Positions 9,138 to 24,776 of a DNA stretch of 64,000 nt are shown here, piece after piece (position 1 is the first letter of the stretch; each line of letters begins with the position of its first letter). A program made the translations under genes and the position numbers. The stretch covers positions 1-64,000 of the forward strand of contig JACQOE010000045.1 of NCBI GenBank assembly GCA_016202695.1, in the 5' to 3' direction. The DNA is from Pseudomonadota bacterium. Lineage in GTDB: Bacteria > Pseudomonadota > Alphaproteobacteria > JACQOE01. The notes beneath the pieces were generated by a model. It did not search any database. It saw nothing but the letters and a program-made list of their open reading frames with translations, and was not told the origin of the DNA.

Positions 9138-10325
9138 TCAGGCCGCCGGGGCCGCGCGCCCCAGCCGCGCCCACAGGAGGGCGGCGAGCGCCAGGCCGAG
9201 GGCCGGCAGCGTGGCCAGGTTGAGCCCGGTCCAGCCGACGTAATGGTGGACCGCGCCTGACAGCATCGCCGTCAGCGCCACCGTGCCGAAGACGAGGAGG
9301 TCGTTGAACCCCTGCGCCTTGGCCTTCTCCGCCGGCCTGTAGGCATAGGTGACGAGGGTGGTCGCGCCCACGAACATGAAGTTCCAGCCGACGCCGAGGA
9401 GCACCAGCCCGCCCCAGAAATGGGTGATCGTCTGGCCGCTGGCGTTGACCAGGACGCAGAGCAGGTTGAGCCCCACCCCGAGCAGCATCACGTTGAGAAC
9501 CCCGAGGCGCTGGATCAGGTGGCCGGTGGCGAAGGAGGGCAGATACATCGCCACCGCGTGCCACTGGATGATCCAGGCGGCATCGACGACGGCGAACGAG
9601 CAGGCGACCATCGCCAGCGGAGTGGAGGTCATCACCAGGTTCATCACCCCCCACGCCGCCATGGCCGAGGCGAGCGCGGCGAGGAACGCCGGCTGGCGGG
9701 CGACCACGTGCAGGGGCCGCGCCTCCCCGCCGCCCTCGCGGCCCCGCGCCTCGATTCGGGGCAGGCGGACCAGGGCGAGGATCAGCATCACCGCCAGCGG
9801 CAGCGCCGCGATCGCCATGTAGCTGCCGGCGAAGAGCACGGGCGCGACCAGGTCCTTGGTCCACTTCACCAACTCCGGGCCGAGGATGGCCGAAACCACG
9901 CCCCCCGCCATCACCAGCGCGATCGCCCGCGTGCGGAAGGCGTCGTCGGCGACCTCAGCGGCGGTGAAGCGGTAGAAATTGGCGACCCCGACGGCGACCC
10001 CGAGTAGGGCCGAGCCGGCGCAGAAGACCCAGAACGAGGCGAGGAAGAGCGAGAGCGTGAGCACGAGCCCGGCCGCCGTGCCGATCGCCGCCCCGGCCAG
10101 GAACCCGGCGCGCCGGCCGAACCGCCGCATGAACAGCGACGCCGGCATCGAGGTCGCCATGGTCGCCAGGAACTGGAAGCCCGCCCCGAGGGTGGCGAGG
10201 CCCTTGTTCTCGGCCAGCGCGTAGCCGACCAGCGCGGACGTCGTCGTCATCGCCGAGGTCATGCTGAAGGAGAGCGCTTGGCAGAGGAAGAGAAGGACGA
10301 CGTTGCGGCGCCCGCGTTCGGTCAT
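9138..10325 (-). CDS. MFS transporter
   Basis: 12-TM-like ORF: FLCQALSFSMTSAMTTTSALVGYALAENKGLATL...FMRRFGRRAGFLAGA. Confidence 0.85.
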   Translation of the reverse strand: MTERGRRNVVLLFLCQALSFSMTSAMTTTSALVGYALAENKGLATLGAGFQFLATMATSMPASLFMRRFGRRAGFLAGAAIGTAAGLVLTLSLFLASFWVFCAGSALLGVAVGVANFYRFTAAEVADDAFRTRAIALVMAGGVVSAILGPELVKWTKDLVAPVLFAGSYMAIAALPLAVMLILALVRLPRIEARGREGGGEARPLHVVARQPAFLAALASAMAAWGVMNLVMTSTPLAMVACSFAVVDAAWIIQWHAVAMYLPSFATGHLIQRLGVLNVMLLGVGLNLLCVLVNASGQTITHFWGGLVLLGVGWNFMFVGATTLVTYAYRPAEKAKAQGFNDLLVFGTVALTAMLSGAVHHYVGWTGLNLATLPALGLALAALLWARLGRAAPAA

Positions 10326-10352
10326 CGCCGGTGCTGGCTGCGAAAGTGGGCG

Positions 10353-11855
10353 CTAGAAGTGCCGCCAGCCGGTCGCGGCCAGCGCCAGCTCGCGCCCGTC
10401 GGCGCCGACCACCCGCACGCCGGCCCCGGCCTCGATGCGGCCGATGCCGGTGAGGGCGAGGTCCAACTCGACGGCGAGCCCGGCCACGCGCGCGGCCGCC
10501 TCGGGGGCGACGGTGAAGACCAGCTCGTAGTCGTCGCCGCCGGTGATCAGGGCGGCGAGGAGGCCGGGATCGGCGGCGAGCGCCGCCCGGCCGGCCGCGG
10601 AGAGCGGGATGCGCTCGGCCTCGATGACCGCCCCCACCCCGGAGACCTCGCAGACATGGCCGAGGTCGGCGACCAGCCCGTCGGAGACGTCGATCGCCGC
10701 GTGCGCGAGGCCGACCAGGCGCCGGCCGAGGGCGAGGCGCGGCTCCGGCCTGCGGTAGCGTGCGGCGGCCGCCTCGCCGAGATCCGCCGGCAGCGCGATC
10801 TCGCCCTTGAGCACCTTGAGCCCGAGGAGGCCGTCGCCGATCGCGCCGCTGACGCAGACGAGGTCGCCCGGCCGGGCGCCGCCGCGGGTGAGCGCGGCCC
10901 CCTCCTCGACCCAGCCGAAGGCGGTGAGCGAGAGGGTGAGCGGCCCCGGGGTGGCGCTGGTGTCGCCGCCGAGGAGGGCGACGCCGAAGGCGTCCTGGTC
11001 GGTCTTGAGCCCGGCGGCGAAACGCTCCAGCCAACCCTCGGTCGTCACCGTCGGCAGGATCGCGGCGAGCAGGTAGCCGAAGGGCTCGGCCCCCATCGCC
11101 GCGAGGTCGGAGAGGTTCACCCGCAGGAGCTTCTGCGCCACCAACTCGGGCGCGTCCCCGGGCAGGAAGTGGACCCCGGCGACCATGGCGTCGACGGTGG
11201 CGACGAGGGTGCGCCCGGCGCGCGGCGAGACGAGGGCGGCGTCGTCGGTGAGCTCGAGCGCGCCCGGCGCCCCGGCCGCTAGCGGTGCGAAGTGGCGCGC
11301 GATTAGGGCGAACTCGTCGGCCAGCGCGGCGGCGTCGCCGGCCCCGGCCATGGGGCCGATCTCGGCCGCGCGGGTGGCGCGGGCGATGCAGTCGAGGATG
11401 CCGTTGACCATCGCCGGCTCGCGCCCGGTGAAGAAGTCGTGGGCGAGCTCGACGTACTCGTTGATCGCCGCCCGCGCCGGCACGTCGGTGCGCCGCGCGA
11501 TCTCGTAGGACGCGACCCTGAGGATCGCGCGCAGCACCGACTCCAGCCGCTCGAACGGCCATTTCGGCGCCAGGCAGCCGACCACCAGGCGGTCGAGCGC
11601 CTCGCGCTCGGCGACGGCGCCGCGCACGAGGTCGGCGAAGAGGTCGCGGTCGATCGCCACGCCGCCCGGCTCGGTCCGCGGGCGATGGTGAAGGAACTCC
11701 TGCACCACCGGCTCGGCCCCGGCGCCGGCCATCTCGATCTGGTAGAGGGCCTGGACGGCGGCGAGGCGGGCCGCGCTCCGCGGCCCGGCGCGCGGGCGGG
11801 CGGGCGTCCTCGGAACCTTCGCCGGCGCGTCCCCCCCGGCCGGCCGCTCGCTCAT
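10353..11855 (-). CDS. NusB-ThiL in-frame fusion (transcription antitermination factor NusB / thiamine-monophosphate kinase)
   Basis: NusB: RSAARLAAVQALYQIEMAG...AINEYVELAHDFFTGREPAMVNGILDCIAR; ThiL: DDAALVSPRAGRTLVATVDAMVAGVHFLPGDAPELVAQKLLRVNLSDLAAMGAEPFGYLL...GGDDYELVF; no stop between them. Confidence 0.9.
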   Translation of the reverse strand: MSERPAGGDAPAKVPRTPARPRAGPRSAARLAAVQALYQIEMAGAGAEPVVQEFLHHRPRTEPGGVAIDRDLFADLVRGAVAEREALDRLVVGCLAPKWPFERLESVLRAILRVASYEIARRTDVPARAAINEYVELAHDFFTGREPAMVNGILDCIARATRAAEIGPMAGAGDAAALADEFALIARHFAPLAAGAPGALELTDDAALVSPRAGRTLVATVDAMVAGVHFLPGDAPELVAQKLLRVNLSDLAAMGAEPFGYLLAAILPTVTTEGWLERFAAGLKTDQDAFGVALLGGDTSATPGPLTLSLTAFGWVEEGAALTRGGARPGDLVCVSGAIGDGLLGLKVLKGEIALPADLGEAAAARYRRPEPRLALGRRLVGLAHAAIDVSDGLVADLGHVCEVSGVGAVIEAERIPLSAAGRAALAADPGLLAALITGGDDYELVFTVAPEAAARVAGLAVELDLALTGIGRIEAGAGVRVVGADGRELALAATGWRHF

Positions 11856-12322
11856 CGCGGATAGAGGTGAAACGTCTTCTTCACCTCGATCATGCGCAGG
11901 CACGCGCGGGCCGCCTCGGCGCCCTTGTTGCGGCCCTCGAGGGTGGACCGCTCGAGCGCCTGCTGGCGGTTGTGTACGGTCAGCACGCCGAAGCCCAGCG
12001 CCAGCGAGTACTGCATCACCAGGTCCTGCAGCGCCCGGGCGCTCTCGCGGGCGACGTGCTCGTAGTGGTCGGTCTCGCCCCTGATCACGCAGCCCAGCGC
12101 GACGAAGCCGTGGAAGCGTTTCGAGGTCAGCGAGATGAAGTTCATCGAGCGGACGGCGAAGCGGATCGCCGCCGGGATCTCGAGCGAGCCCGGCACCTCG
12201 ATCACCTCGTGGGTGGCGCCTACCTTTTGGAATTCGCGCACCGCCCCCTTGAGCAGGTTGTCGGCGATCTCCGGGTAGTAGCGCGCCTGCACGACCAGGA
12301 TGTGGGGGGTCTCCTCGTTCAT
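11852..12322 (-). CDS. ribH: 6,7-dimethyl-8-ribityllumazine synthase
   Basis: EVIEVPGSLEIPAAI, GFVALGCVIRGETDHYEHV; ATGA overlap with nusB/thiL. Confidence 0.96.
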   Translation of the reverse strand: MNEETPHILVVQARYYPEIADNLLKGAVREFQKVGATHEVIEVPGSLEIPAAIRFAVRSMNFISLTSKRFHGFVALGCVIRGETDHYEHVARESARALQDLVMQYSLALGFGVLTVHNRQQALERSTLEGRNKGAEAARACLRMIEVKKTFHLYPR

Positions 12323-13486
12323 TCAGGGTCCTCCTGTCTTGATCGGGCGCCGATCCACCACCGTGAGCCCGTAGCCGTCGAGGCCGATGATCGTCCGCTT
12401 GCTGTTGGTCAGCAGGATCATATCCCTGACCCCGAGGTCGAGCAAAATCTGGGCCCCGACGCCGTAGTCGCGAAGCTCGCCCGCGGGGCGGCCGGGCTGG
12501 CCCTCCTTGCCGGCGGCGCCGACCACCTGCCGGACGTGGTCGGTCAGGCTGGTGGCGCGCGGCTCGCGGATCAGCACCACCACCCCGCGGCCGGCCGCGC
12601 CGATCACCCGCATCGCCGCATGCAGCTCGCCCTCGCGACCGCGGCTGCGGTCGCCCAGCACATCCTCGAGCACGTTGAGGGCATGCATGCGCACCAGCAC
12701 CGGCCCGGGCGCACCGAGGTCGCCCTTCACCAGGGCGATGTGCTCGGCGTAGGCCACCTTGTTGACGTAGACCGACATCCGGAAGCGGCCCCCGTAGGCG
12801 CTGTCGATCTCGCCCTCGAGGATGCGGGCGACGATCGAGTCGTGGCGCCGGCGGTAGGCGATCAGGTCGGCGATGGTTGCGATCTTGAGGCCGTGGCGCT
12901 GGGCCATGGCGACAAGGTCGGGCAGCCGCGCCATGGTGCCGTCGTCGTTGAGGATCTCGCAGATCACGCCCGAGGGGTTGAGGTCGGCGAGGCGGGCGAT
13001 GTCCACCGCCGCCTCAGTGTGCCCGGCGCGGACCAGGACCCCGCCGTCGCGGGCGACCAGGGGGAAGACGTGGCCGGGCGAGGCGAGGTCGTCCTTGCCC
13101 TTGGTCGGATCGATGGCCACCGAGATGGTGTGGGCGCGGTCGTTGGCCGAGATACCGGTGGTCACCCCCTCCCTGGCCTCGATCGAAACGGTGAAGGCGG
13201 TCTGGTGGCGCGACTGGTTTTCGCGCGCCATCAGCGGCAGCCCGAGCGCGCGCACCCGCTCGCGGGCGAGCGCGAGGCAGATCAGGCCGCGACCGTGCTT
13301 GGCCATGAAGTTGATCGCCGCAGGGGTGGCGAACTGGGCGGGGAGAACGAGGTCGCCCTCGTTCTCGCGGGCCTCGTCGTCGACCAGGATGATCATCCGC
13401 CCGTTGCGCACTTCCTCGATCACCTCCTCGATCGACGAGAGGTAGGCGGCGAAATCGCCGCGCCCGTGGTCCCGCGCCACCGTCAT
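12323..13486 (-). CDS. ribBA: 3,4-dihydroxy-2-butanone-4-phosphate synthase with degenerate GTP cyclohydrolase II-like C-terminal domain
   Basis: DHBPS: MIILVDDEARENEGDLVLPAQFATPAAINFMAKHGRGLICLAL...HTEAAVDIARLADLNPSGVICEI; C-terminal half lacks the GCHII zinc cysteines. Confidence 0.92.
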   Translation of the reverse strand: MTVARDHGRGDFAAYLSSIEEVIEEVRNGRMIILVDDEARENEGDLVLPAQFATPAAINFMAKHGRGLICLALARERVRALGLPLMARENQSRHQTAFTVSIEAREGVTTGISANDRAHTISVAIDPTKGKDDLASPGHVFPLVARDGGVLVRAGHTEAAVDIARLADLNPSGVICEILNDDGTMARLPDLVAMAQRHGLKIATIADLIAYRRRHDSIVARILEGEIDSAYGGRFRMSVYVNKVAYAEHIALVKGDLGAPGPVLVRMHALNVLEDVLGDRSRGREGELHAAMRVIGAAGRGVVVLIREPRATSLTDHVRQVVGAAGKEGQPGRPAGELRDYGVGAQILLDLGVRDMILLTNSKRTIIGLDGYGLTVVDRRPIKTGGP

Positions 13487-14073
13487 CCCCGGTCCTCGAC
13501 CAGGCGCGCGAGGTAGCGCGCCAGCATGTCCATCTCGATGTTGACCCGCGCCCCCCCCGCCAGCCCGGAAAGCGTGGTCGCGGCGAGGGTGTGAGGAATG
13601 ATGTTGACGGCGAAGCGCCTGCCGTCAACCTCGTTGACGGTGAGCGAGACTCCGTCGAGGGCGACCGAGCCCTTGACGGCGAGGAATCGCGCCAGATCGT
13701 CGGCGACGGCGAAGACCGCGCGGCGGCTTTCGCCCTCCGGGGCGAGCGAGACGCACTCCGCCACCCCGTCGACGTGGCCCAGGACCAGGTGCCCGCCGAG
13801 CTCGTCGCCGAGCCGGAGCGCCCGCTCGAGGTTGACCCGGGTGCCGGCCCGCCAACCTCCCAGCGTGGTCCGCGCCAGCGTCTCGGCCGAGGCGACGACC
13901 GCGAACCAGCCCGGGCCGGTCTCGACCACGGTCAGGCACACGCCGGCGCAGGCGATCGAGGCGCCATGGGCGATTCCGGCGGTCTGATGGGCGGTCTCGA
14001 TCTCGATCCGCGCCTCGTGCCCGGCACGGACCGCACGGACCCGGCCGACGTCGGTGACGATTCCGGTGAACAT
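13483..14073 (-). CDS. ribE: Riboflavin synthase alpha subunit
   Basis: MFTGIVTDVGRV...GASIACAGVCLTV...LGGHLVLGHVDG...IALDGVSLTVNEV-like pattern. Confidence 0.96.
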   Translation of the reverse strand: MFTGIVTDVGRVRAVRAGHEARIEIETAHQTAGIAHGASIACAGVCLTVVETGPGWFAVVASAETLARTTLGGWRAGTRVNLERALRLGDELGGHLVLGHVDGVAECVSLAPEGESRRAVFAVADDLARFLAVKGSVALDGVSLTVNEVDGRRFAVNIIPHTLAATTLSGLAGGARVNIEMDMLARYLARLVEDRG

Positions 14074-14080
14074 GCCGCCC

Positions 14081-15208
14081 TCAGTCGACCCGCCGGTAGG
14101 TCTCGAAGACGTCGCTGCCCAGGTCCACCCGATCGGTGCGGGCGAAACGCCGCATTGCGGCCAGGCTGGCGATGCCGATGCCGGCGGCGAAGGGCAGACC
14201 GTCGCCGCCCATCACCGTCGGGGCGCGGAACCAGGCGATGCGGTCGACCAGCCCCTCGCGCAAGAGCGCCGCCGAGAGCCGCTCGCCCCCCTCGACCAGG
14301 AGCCGGGTGAGGCCGCGCCCGCCGAGCGCCCGCAGCACCGCCTTCAGGTCGGGGTTCTGGTCGGCGCCGGCCGCGACCTCCATGACCTCGACTCCTGCCC
14401 CCCGGTAGGCATCGGCGCGGGCGCGCCCGGCCCCGGCGAGCGTGACCAGCCAAGTCGGCACCTCGCGGGCCGTGGCCACCACCTTGGCGGTGAGCGGGAG
14501 GCGGAGCCGGGCGTCGAGGATTACCCGGACCGGCGAGCGCCGCTCCAGTCCGGGCAGCCGACAGGTAAGCGCGGGATCGTCGGTTATCAGGGTGCCGGTG
14601 CCGATCATGATCGCATCGTGGCGGGCGCGGAGCGCATGGGCGAAGGCGCGCGCCGTCTCGCCGGTGATCCAGCGGCTCTCGCCGCGGGCGGTGGCGATGC
14701 GGGCGTCGAGCGTGGTCGCGGTCTTGAGCGTGACCAGGGGGCGCCCCTCGGCAATGCGCATGAAGAACCCGGCGTTGACCTCGGCCGCCTCCTCGGCAAG
14801 GAGCCCGACCTCGACCGCGGTCCCGGCCTCGGCGAGGCGGGCGATGCCGGCGCCGTTCACCCGCGGATCGGGGTCCTTGACCGCGATCACCGCGCGCGCG
14901 ATCCCGGCCGCGACGAAGGCCTCGCTGCAGGGGGGGGTCTTGCCCCAGTGGCTGCAAGGCTCGAGGCTGATGTAGGCGGTGGCGCCGCGGGCAGCGGCGC
15001 CGGCGCGCCCCAGGGCCTCGGTTTCGGCATGGGGGCGCCCGCCCGGCTGGGTCCAGCCGCGGCCCAGGACCCGCCCGTCCTTGACCAGCACGCAGCCGAC
15101 GGTCGGGTTCGGCCACGCGCTCCCCAGCCCCCGGCGGGCCAGCGCCAGGGCGGCGCGCATGAACCCGGGGTCGCGCGCGTCAGTCGGTCTTGGCGGCGAT
15201 CCGGCCAA
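14081..15208 (-). CDS. ribD: Bifunctional riboflavin biosynthesis deaminase/reductase
   Basis: [42 protein letters not shown]...[14 protein letters not shown]. Confidence 0.96.
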   Translation of the reverse strand: MAGSPPRPTDARDPGFMRAALALARRGLGSAWPNPTVGCVLVKDGRVLGRGWTQPGGRPHAETEALGRAGAAARGATAYISLEPCSHWGKTPPCSEAFVAAGIARAVIAVKDPDPRVNGAGIARLAEAGTAVEVGLLAEEAAEVNAGFFMRIAEGRPLVTLKTATTLDARIATARGESRWITGETARAFAHALRARHDAIMIGTGTLITDDPALTCRLPGLERRSPVRVILDARLRLPLTAKVVATAREVPTWLVTLAGAGRARADAYRGAGVEVMEVAAGADQNPDLKAVLRALGGRGLTRLLVEGGERLSAALLREGLVDRIAWFRAPTVMGGDGLPFAAGIGIASLAAMRRFARTDRVDLGSDVFETYRRVD

Positions 15209-15638
15209 TGAACTCCTCGAAGTCCTTGGCCTCGCGGAAGTTCCGGTAGACCGAGGCGAAGCGGACGTAGGCGACCTTGTCCAGCTCCTCGAGCGCCTCC
15301 ATCACCATCTCGCCAATGGCCTTGGACGGGATCTCGCTCTCGCCCGTGCTCTCGAGCCGGCGCTGGATGCTGTTGACCACCCGCTCGATCCGCTCCTCCG
15401 ACACCGGGCGCTTGCGCATCGCGATCTGGATCGAGCGCAAGAGCTTCTCGCGATCGAAGGGCGCGCGCCGGCCGTCGTTCTTGATTACGGTAAGCTCGCG
15501 GAGCTGCACCCGCTCGAAGGTGGTGAAGCGGGCGCCGCAGTTGGTACACAGCCGGCGGCGGCGGATCGCGGTGTTGTCCTCGGTCGGACGCGAGTCCTTG
15601 ACCTGCGTCTCCGGATCACCGCAGAAGGGACAGCGCAT
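15180..15638 (-). CDS. nrdR: Transcriptional repressor NrdR
   Basis: [66 protein letters not shown]. Confidence 0.98.
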   Translation of the reverse strand: MRCPFCGDPETQVKDSRPTEDNTAIRRRRLCTNCGARFTTFERVQLRELTVIKNDGRRAPFDREKLLRSIQIAMRKRPVSEERIERVVNSIQRRLESTGESEIPSKAIGEMVMEALEELDKVAYVRFASVYRNFREAKDFEEFIGRIAAKTD

Positions 15639-15677
15639 GGGGTCGGTCCTCTCCCTTTCGTGCGTGAAGCCCTCGCC

Positions 15678-17000
15678 TCAGGCGGAGGCGAGCCCGGGGT
15701 AGACCGGGAAGCGCCGGCAGAGCGCGAGCACCCTCGCCCGCACCCCGGCCTCGACGGCGGCGTTCCCCTCGGGGGCGGCGGCGAGCCCGTCGAGCACGTC
15801 GCCGATGAGCGCCCCCACCTCGCGGAACTCGGCCGGCCCGAAGCCCCGCGTTGCCGCCGCCGGCGTGCCCAGCCGGATGCCCGACGTCACCGTCGGCTTC
15901 TCCGGGTCGAAGGGCACGCCGTTCTTGTTGCAGGTGATCGCCGCCCGCTCCAGGCTCTCCTCGGCGCGCTTGCCGGTCAGCCGCTTGGGCCTCAGGTCGA
16001 CCAGCATCAGGTGCGTGTCGGTCCCGCCCGAGACGATGGCCAGCCCGCGCGCCTCGAGGGCGGCGGCAAGCACGCGGGCGTTCTCGACCACGCTCCGGGC
16101 GTAGGCGCGGAACGCCGGCGTCAGAGCCTCGCCGAAGGCGACCGCCTTGGCGGCGATGACGTGCATCAGCGGCCCGCCCTGCAGGCCGGGGAACACGGCC
16201 GAATTGATCCGCCTGCCGAGCTCGGCGTCGGCGGAGAGGATCATGCCCCCGCGCGGGCCGCGGAGGGTCTTGTGGGTGGTGGTGGTGACGACGTGGGCGT
16301 GCGGGATCGGGCTCGGGTGAACCCCCGCCGCGACCAGCCCGGCGAAATGGGCCATGTCCACCATCAGGTAGGCGCCGACCGAATCGGCGACGCGACGGAA
16401 GGCGGCGAAGTCGATGGTCCGCGGGTAGGCCGAGCCGCCGGCGATGATCAGCTTCGGCCGGTGCTCGCGCGCCAAGCGCTCGACCTCGTCGAGGTCGATG
16501 CGGGCGTCGGTGCGCCGCACCCCGTATTGCACCGCCTTGAACCACTTGCCGGAGAGGTTGGGCGGGGCGCCGTGGGTGAGGTGCCCGCCGGCGGCCAGGG
16601 ACATGCCCATGATCGTGTCGCCGGGGGAGAGGAGGGCGAGCAGCACCGCCTGGTTGGCCTGCGCCCCGGAGTGGGGCTGGACGTTGGCGAAGGCGCATCC
16701 GAACAGCCGGCAGGCGCGCTCGATCGCCAGCGCCTCGACCTCGTCCACGAAGGCGCAGCCGCCGTAGTAGCGCCGCCCCGGGTAGCCCTCGGCGTACTTG
16801 TTGGTCATCACCGAGCCCATGGCCTCGAGCACGGCGAGCGAGACGATGTTCTCGGAGGCGATCAGCTCGATCCCGTTCTGCTGGCGCCCGACCTCGCGGG
16901 CGATGGCGCGGGCCACGGCCGGGTCGTGCTCGGCGAGGTGGGCGGTGAAGAACCCGGCGAGCGGCTCGCCGGGCGACGGCGCGGGTCTGGCCGAAGGCAT
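15678..17000 (-). CDS. glyA: Serine hydroxymethyltransferase
   Basis: [57 protein letters not shown]. Confidence 0.97.
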   Translation of the reverse strand: MPSARPAPSPGEPLAGFFTAHLAEHDPAVARAIAREVGRQQNGIELIASENIVSLAVLEAMGSVMTNKYAEGYPGRRYYGGCAFVDEVEALAIERACRLFGCAFANVQPHSGAQANQAVLLALLSPGDTIMGMSLAAGGHLTHGAPPNLSGKWFKAVQYGVRRTDARIDLDEVERLAREHRPKLIIAGGSAYPRTIDFAAFRRVADSVGAYLMVDMAHFAGLVAAGVHPSPIPHAHVVTTTTHKTLRGPRGGMILSADAELGRRINSAVFPGLQGGPLMHVIAAKAVAFGEALTPAFRAYARSVVENARVLAAALEARGLAIVSGGTDTHLMLVDLRPKRLTGKRAEESLERAAITCNKNGVPFDPEKPTVTSGIRLGTPAAATRGFGPAEFREVGALIGDVLDGLAAAPEGNAAVEAGVRARVLALCRRFPVYPGLASA

Positions 17001-17056
17001 TGCAAGCTAATCCTTCAGATCAGAAATCTCGTTTAACTCATTGTAAACGCCCATGC

Positions 17057-17500
17057 TCATGCTTTCGACCGCAGCTTGGCCACCCGCCGCGCATGCCTTC
17101 CCTCCTGGAACGGGGTCTTGAGGAAGGCCCTGAGGCAGTCGCGCGCCGCCTCGACGCCGATCATCCGCGCCCCCAGTGCCAGCACGTTGGCGTCGTTGTG
17201 CTCGCGCGCGAGGCGGGCGGAGGTGACGTCGTGGCAAAGCGCGGCGCGCACCTCGGGGTGGCGGTTGGCGGCGATCGAGACGCCGATGCCGGTGCCGCAG
17301 ATCACCACCCCCCGCCCGGCCCGGCCCGAGGTGATGGCCTCGGCGAGGGCGTTGGCGTAGTCCGGATAGTCGACCGGTTCGGGCCCCATCGTGCCGAGAT
17401 CGAGCACGGCATAGCCCTCGGCGCGCAATTCGTCGCCCAACAGAGCCTTGAGCTCGACCCCGGCGTGATCGGAGGCGATGGCGATGGTCCTGGCGGGCAT
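17057..17500 (-). CDS. rpiB: Ribose-5-phosphate isomerase B
   Basis: IAIASDHAGVELKALL...DYPDYANALAEAI...GVVICGTGIGVSIAANRHPEVRAALCHD. Confidence 0.96.
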   Translation of the reverse strand: MPARTIAIASDHAGVELKALLGDELRAEGYAVLDLGTMGPEPVDYPDYANALAEAITSGRAGRGVVICGTGIGVSIAANRHPEVRAALCHDVTSARLAREHNDANVLALGARMIGVEAARDCLRAFLKTPFQEGRHARRVAKLRSKA

Positions 17501-17600
17501 GGCCCTCGGCGCACCTGCGGTCCCCCGTTCCTATACCATATTTCGGCGGCGAGGGAATGCTTTCCACAAGGGTTCGCAACGTCTCCCAGGGCTACGCACG

Positions 17601-17629
17601 AAGAAAACCGGCGGCCCGGAGGCCGCCGG
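17601..17629 (-). terminator. Rho-independent terminator downstream of liv substrate-binding protein
   Basis: Minus strand CCGGCGGCC-TCCG-GGCCGCCGG-TTTTCTT. Confidence 0.85.
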
Positions 17630-17661
17630 CGTCGCCCCCTGGGGGGCCGGTTCCGTTCGCT

Positions 17662-18780
<1,119 letters not shown>

Positions 18781-18919
18781 GGGTGTGATCTCCCTCATGC
18801 GATTGATCCCGGACTCTGCCTCACCCGGAACGACACCGTCGGACCTGTGAGCCAGCGCTCCCCTGCCCGACAAACTTAAGCACGGCGCGGTGGGGGGGCA
18901 ATACTCGTGCGCCGCCGCC

Positions 18920-19294
18920 TCAGCCGCCCTCGTCACCGGCGGCCCGCCCCCCGCCCCGCCTCTCGCGCCAGGTGAAGAGGCCGGTGCGCTCGTAGAGCCA
19001 GGGGTACTGGATCACCATCCGCCGGGCCCGCGTCACGCGATGGGCGAAAAGCCCGATGGCGACGAGCACGGCGGTATCGGCGACATAGCCCAGGGACGAG
19101 AGCAGCACCCCGCCGAAGAGGGCGAAATGGAGGAAGCGGTCGGCGAGCCCGAGGAGGGCGCAATAGAACACCACCTGCCAGGCCGGCCGCCAAGTGGCCG
19201 CGACCGCCTGGCCGGTGAGGAACGCGGTCGCCCCGACGAGGACGACGGAGCGGCCCAGGAACACCGCCCTGGTGGTGCCGAACGCCGCCTCCAT
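18920..19294 (-). CDS. Small membrane protein of the liv cluster (DUF6867-like)
   Basis: TWRPAWQVVFYCALLGLADRFLHFALFGG...RRMVIQYPWLYERTGLFTWRER; located between livF and livK. Confidence 0.75.
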   Translation of the reverse strand: MEAAFGTTRAVFLGRSVVLVGATAFLTGQAVAATWRPAWQVVFYCALLGLADRFLHFALFGGVLLSSLGYVADTAVLVAIGLFAHRVTRARRMVIQYPWLYERTGLFTWRERRGGGRAAGDEGG

Positions 19295-19310
19295 CAGCCC
19301 TCCCCTCGCC

Positions 19311-20032
19311 TCAGGCCCGGTCCCTGCGCCCGCCCTCGAGATAGGCGCGGCGGATCTCGGGATCGGCCATCAGCTCGCGGCCCGTCCCGGTCATGGCGAT
19401 GGCGCCGTTGACCATCACGTAGCCGCGGTCGGCGAGGCGAAGCGCATGGAAGGCGTTCTGCTCGACCAGGAACACGGTCGTCCCCGCCTCGCGGTTGATC
19501 CGCCGGAGCACCCCGAAGATGTGCTTGACCACCATCGGCGCGAGCCCGAGCGACGGCTCGTCGAGCAGGAGGAGCCGCGGCCGGCTCATCAGCGCCCGGG
19601 CGATGGCCAGCATCTGTTGCTCGCCCCCGGAGAGGGTGCCGCCGCGCTGCTCGCGCCGCTCCTTGAGGATCGGAAACAGCAGGAACACCCGCTCCAGGTC
19701 GTCGGCGAAGTCCTCGGGCTGGCCGATGGTGGCGCCGAGCTGCAGGTTCTCGATCACGCTCATGCGCGGGAAGATGCGCCGCCCCTCGGGGGCGTGGGCG
19801 ATGCCGCGACGGACGATCTCGTAGGTGGAAAGCCGGGTGATGTCCTCGCCGTCGAAGACGATGCGCCCCTGCGCGGCCTGGGGATTGCCGCAGACGGTCA
19901 TCAGGAGCGTCGTCTTGCCGGCGCCGTTGGCGCCGATCAGGGTCACCACCTCCCCCGCCCCGACCTCGAGGTCGACGCCCTTCAGCGCCTCGATGTGGCC
20001 GTAGAAGGTGTGCACGCCGGTGACGCTGAGCA

Positions 20033-20036
<4 letters not shown>
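19311..20036 (-). CDS. livF: Branched-chain amino-acid ABC transporter ATP-binding protein
   Basis: GANGAGKTTLLMTVCG; TLSGGEQQMLAIARALMSRPRLLLLDEPSLGLAP; MMLSVTGVHTFYGHIEAL start. Confidence 0.95.
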
Positions 20037-22185
<2,149 letters not shown>

Positions 22186-22228
22186 TCCGGCCCCCGCGAG
22201 TCGCGCGGTCGCGCCGGGCCGCACCGGC

Positions 22229-23143
<915 letters not shown>

Positions 23144-23291
23144 GCGGCGAGTCTCCCCGACCCGGTTCCGGCGCCGATCGCCCGCCTCCCCGCGGCGATG
23201 CCGGGAGGCCGGCCCGATCCGCGCCGAGCCGGGCGAAAGGATATGTCGGGGCCGGGGGCGCGCTCAAGCCCGCGCCGGCGGGCGCGGCGGC

Positions 23292-24744
<1,453 letters not shown>

Positions 24745-24776
24745 GGCCGGCGAGCGGCGTGCTCGCCCCGGCTCGC

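Noticed and set aside
6275-9223. 982-aa + strand ORF
   Set aside because: Antisense to bamE tail/hppA; Arg/Gly/Asp/His-rich translation typical of shadow ORFs in very GC-rich DNA; hppA on - has full family motifs.
17033-17050. GTTTAACTCATTGTAAAC, small inverted repeat between rpiB and glyA
   Set aside because: Only 5-bp arms; too short to claim an operator without conservation data.
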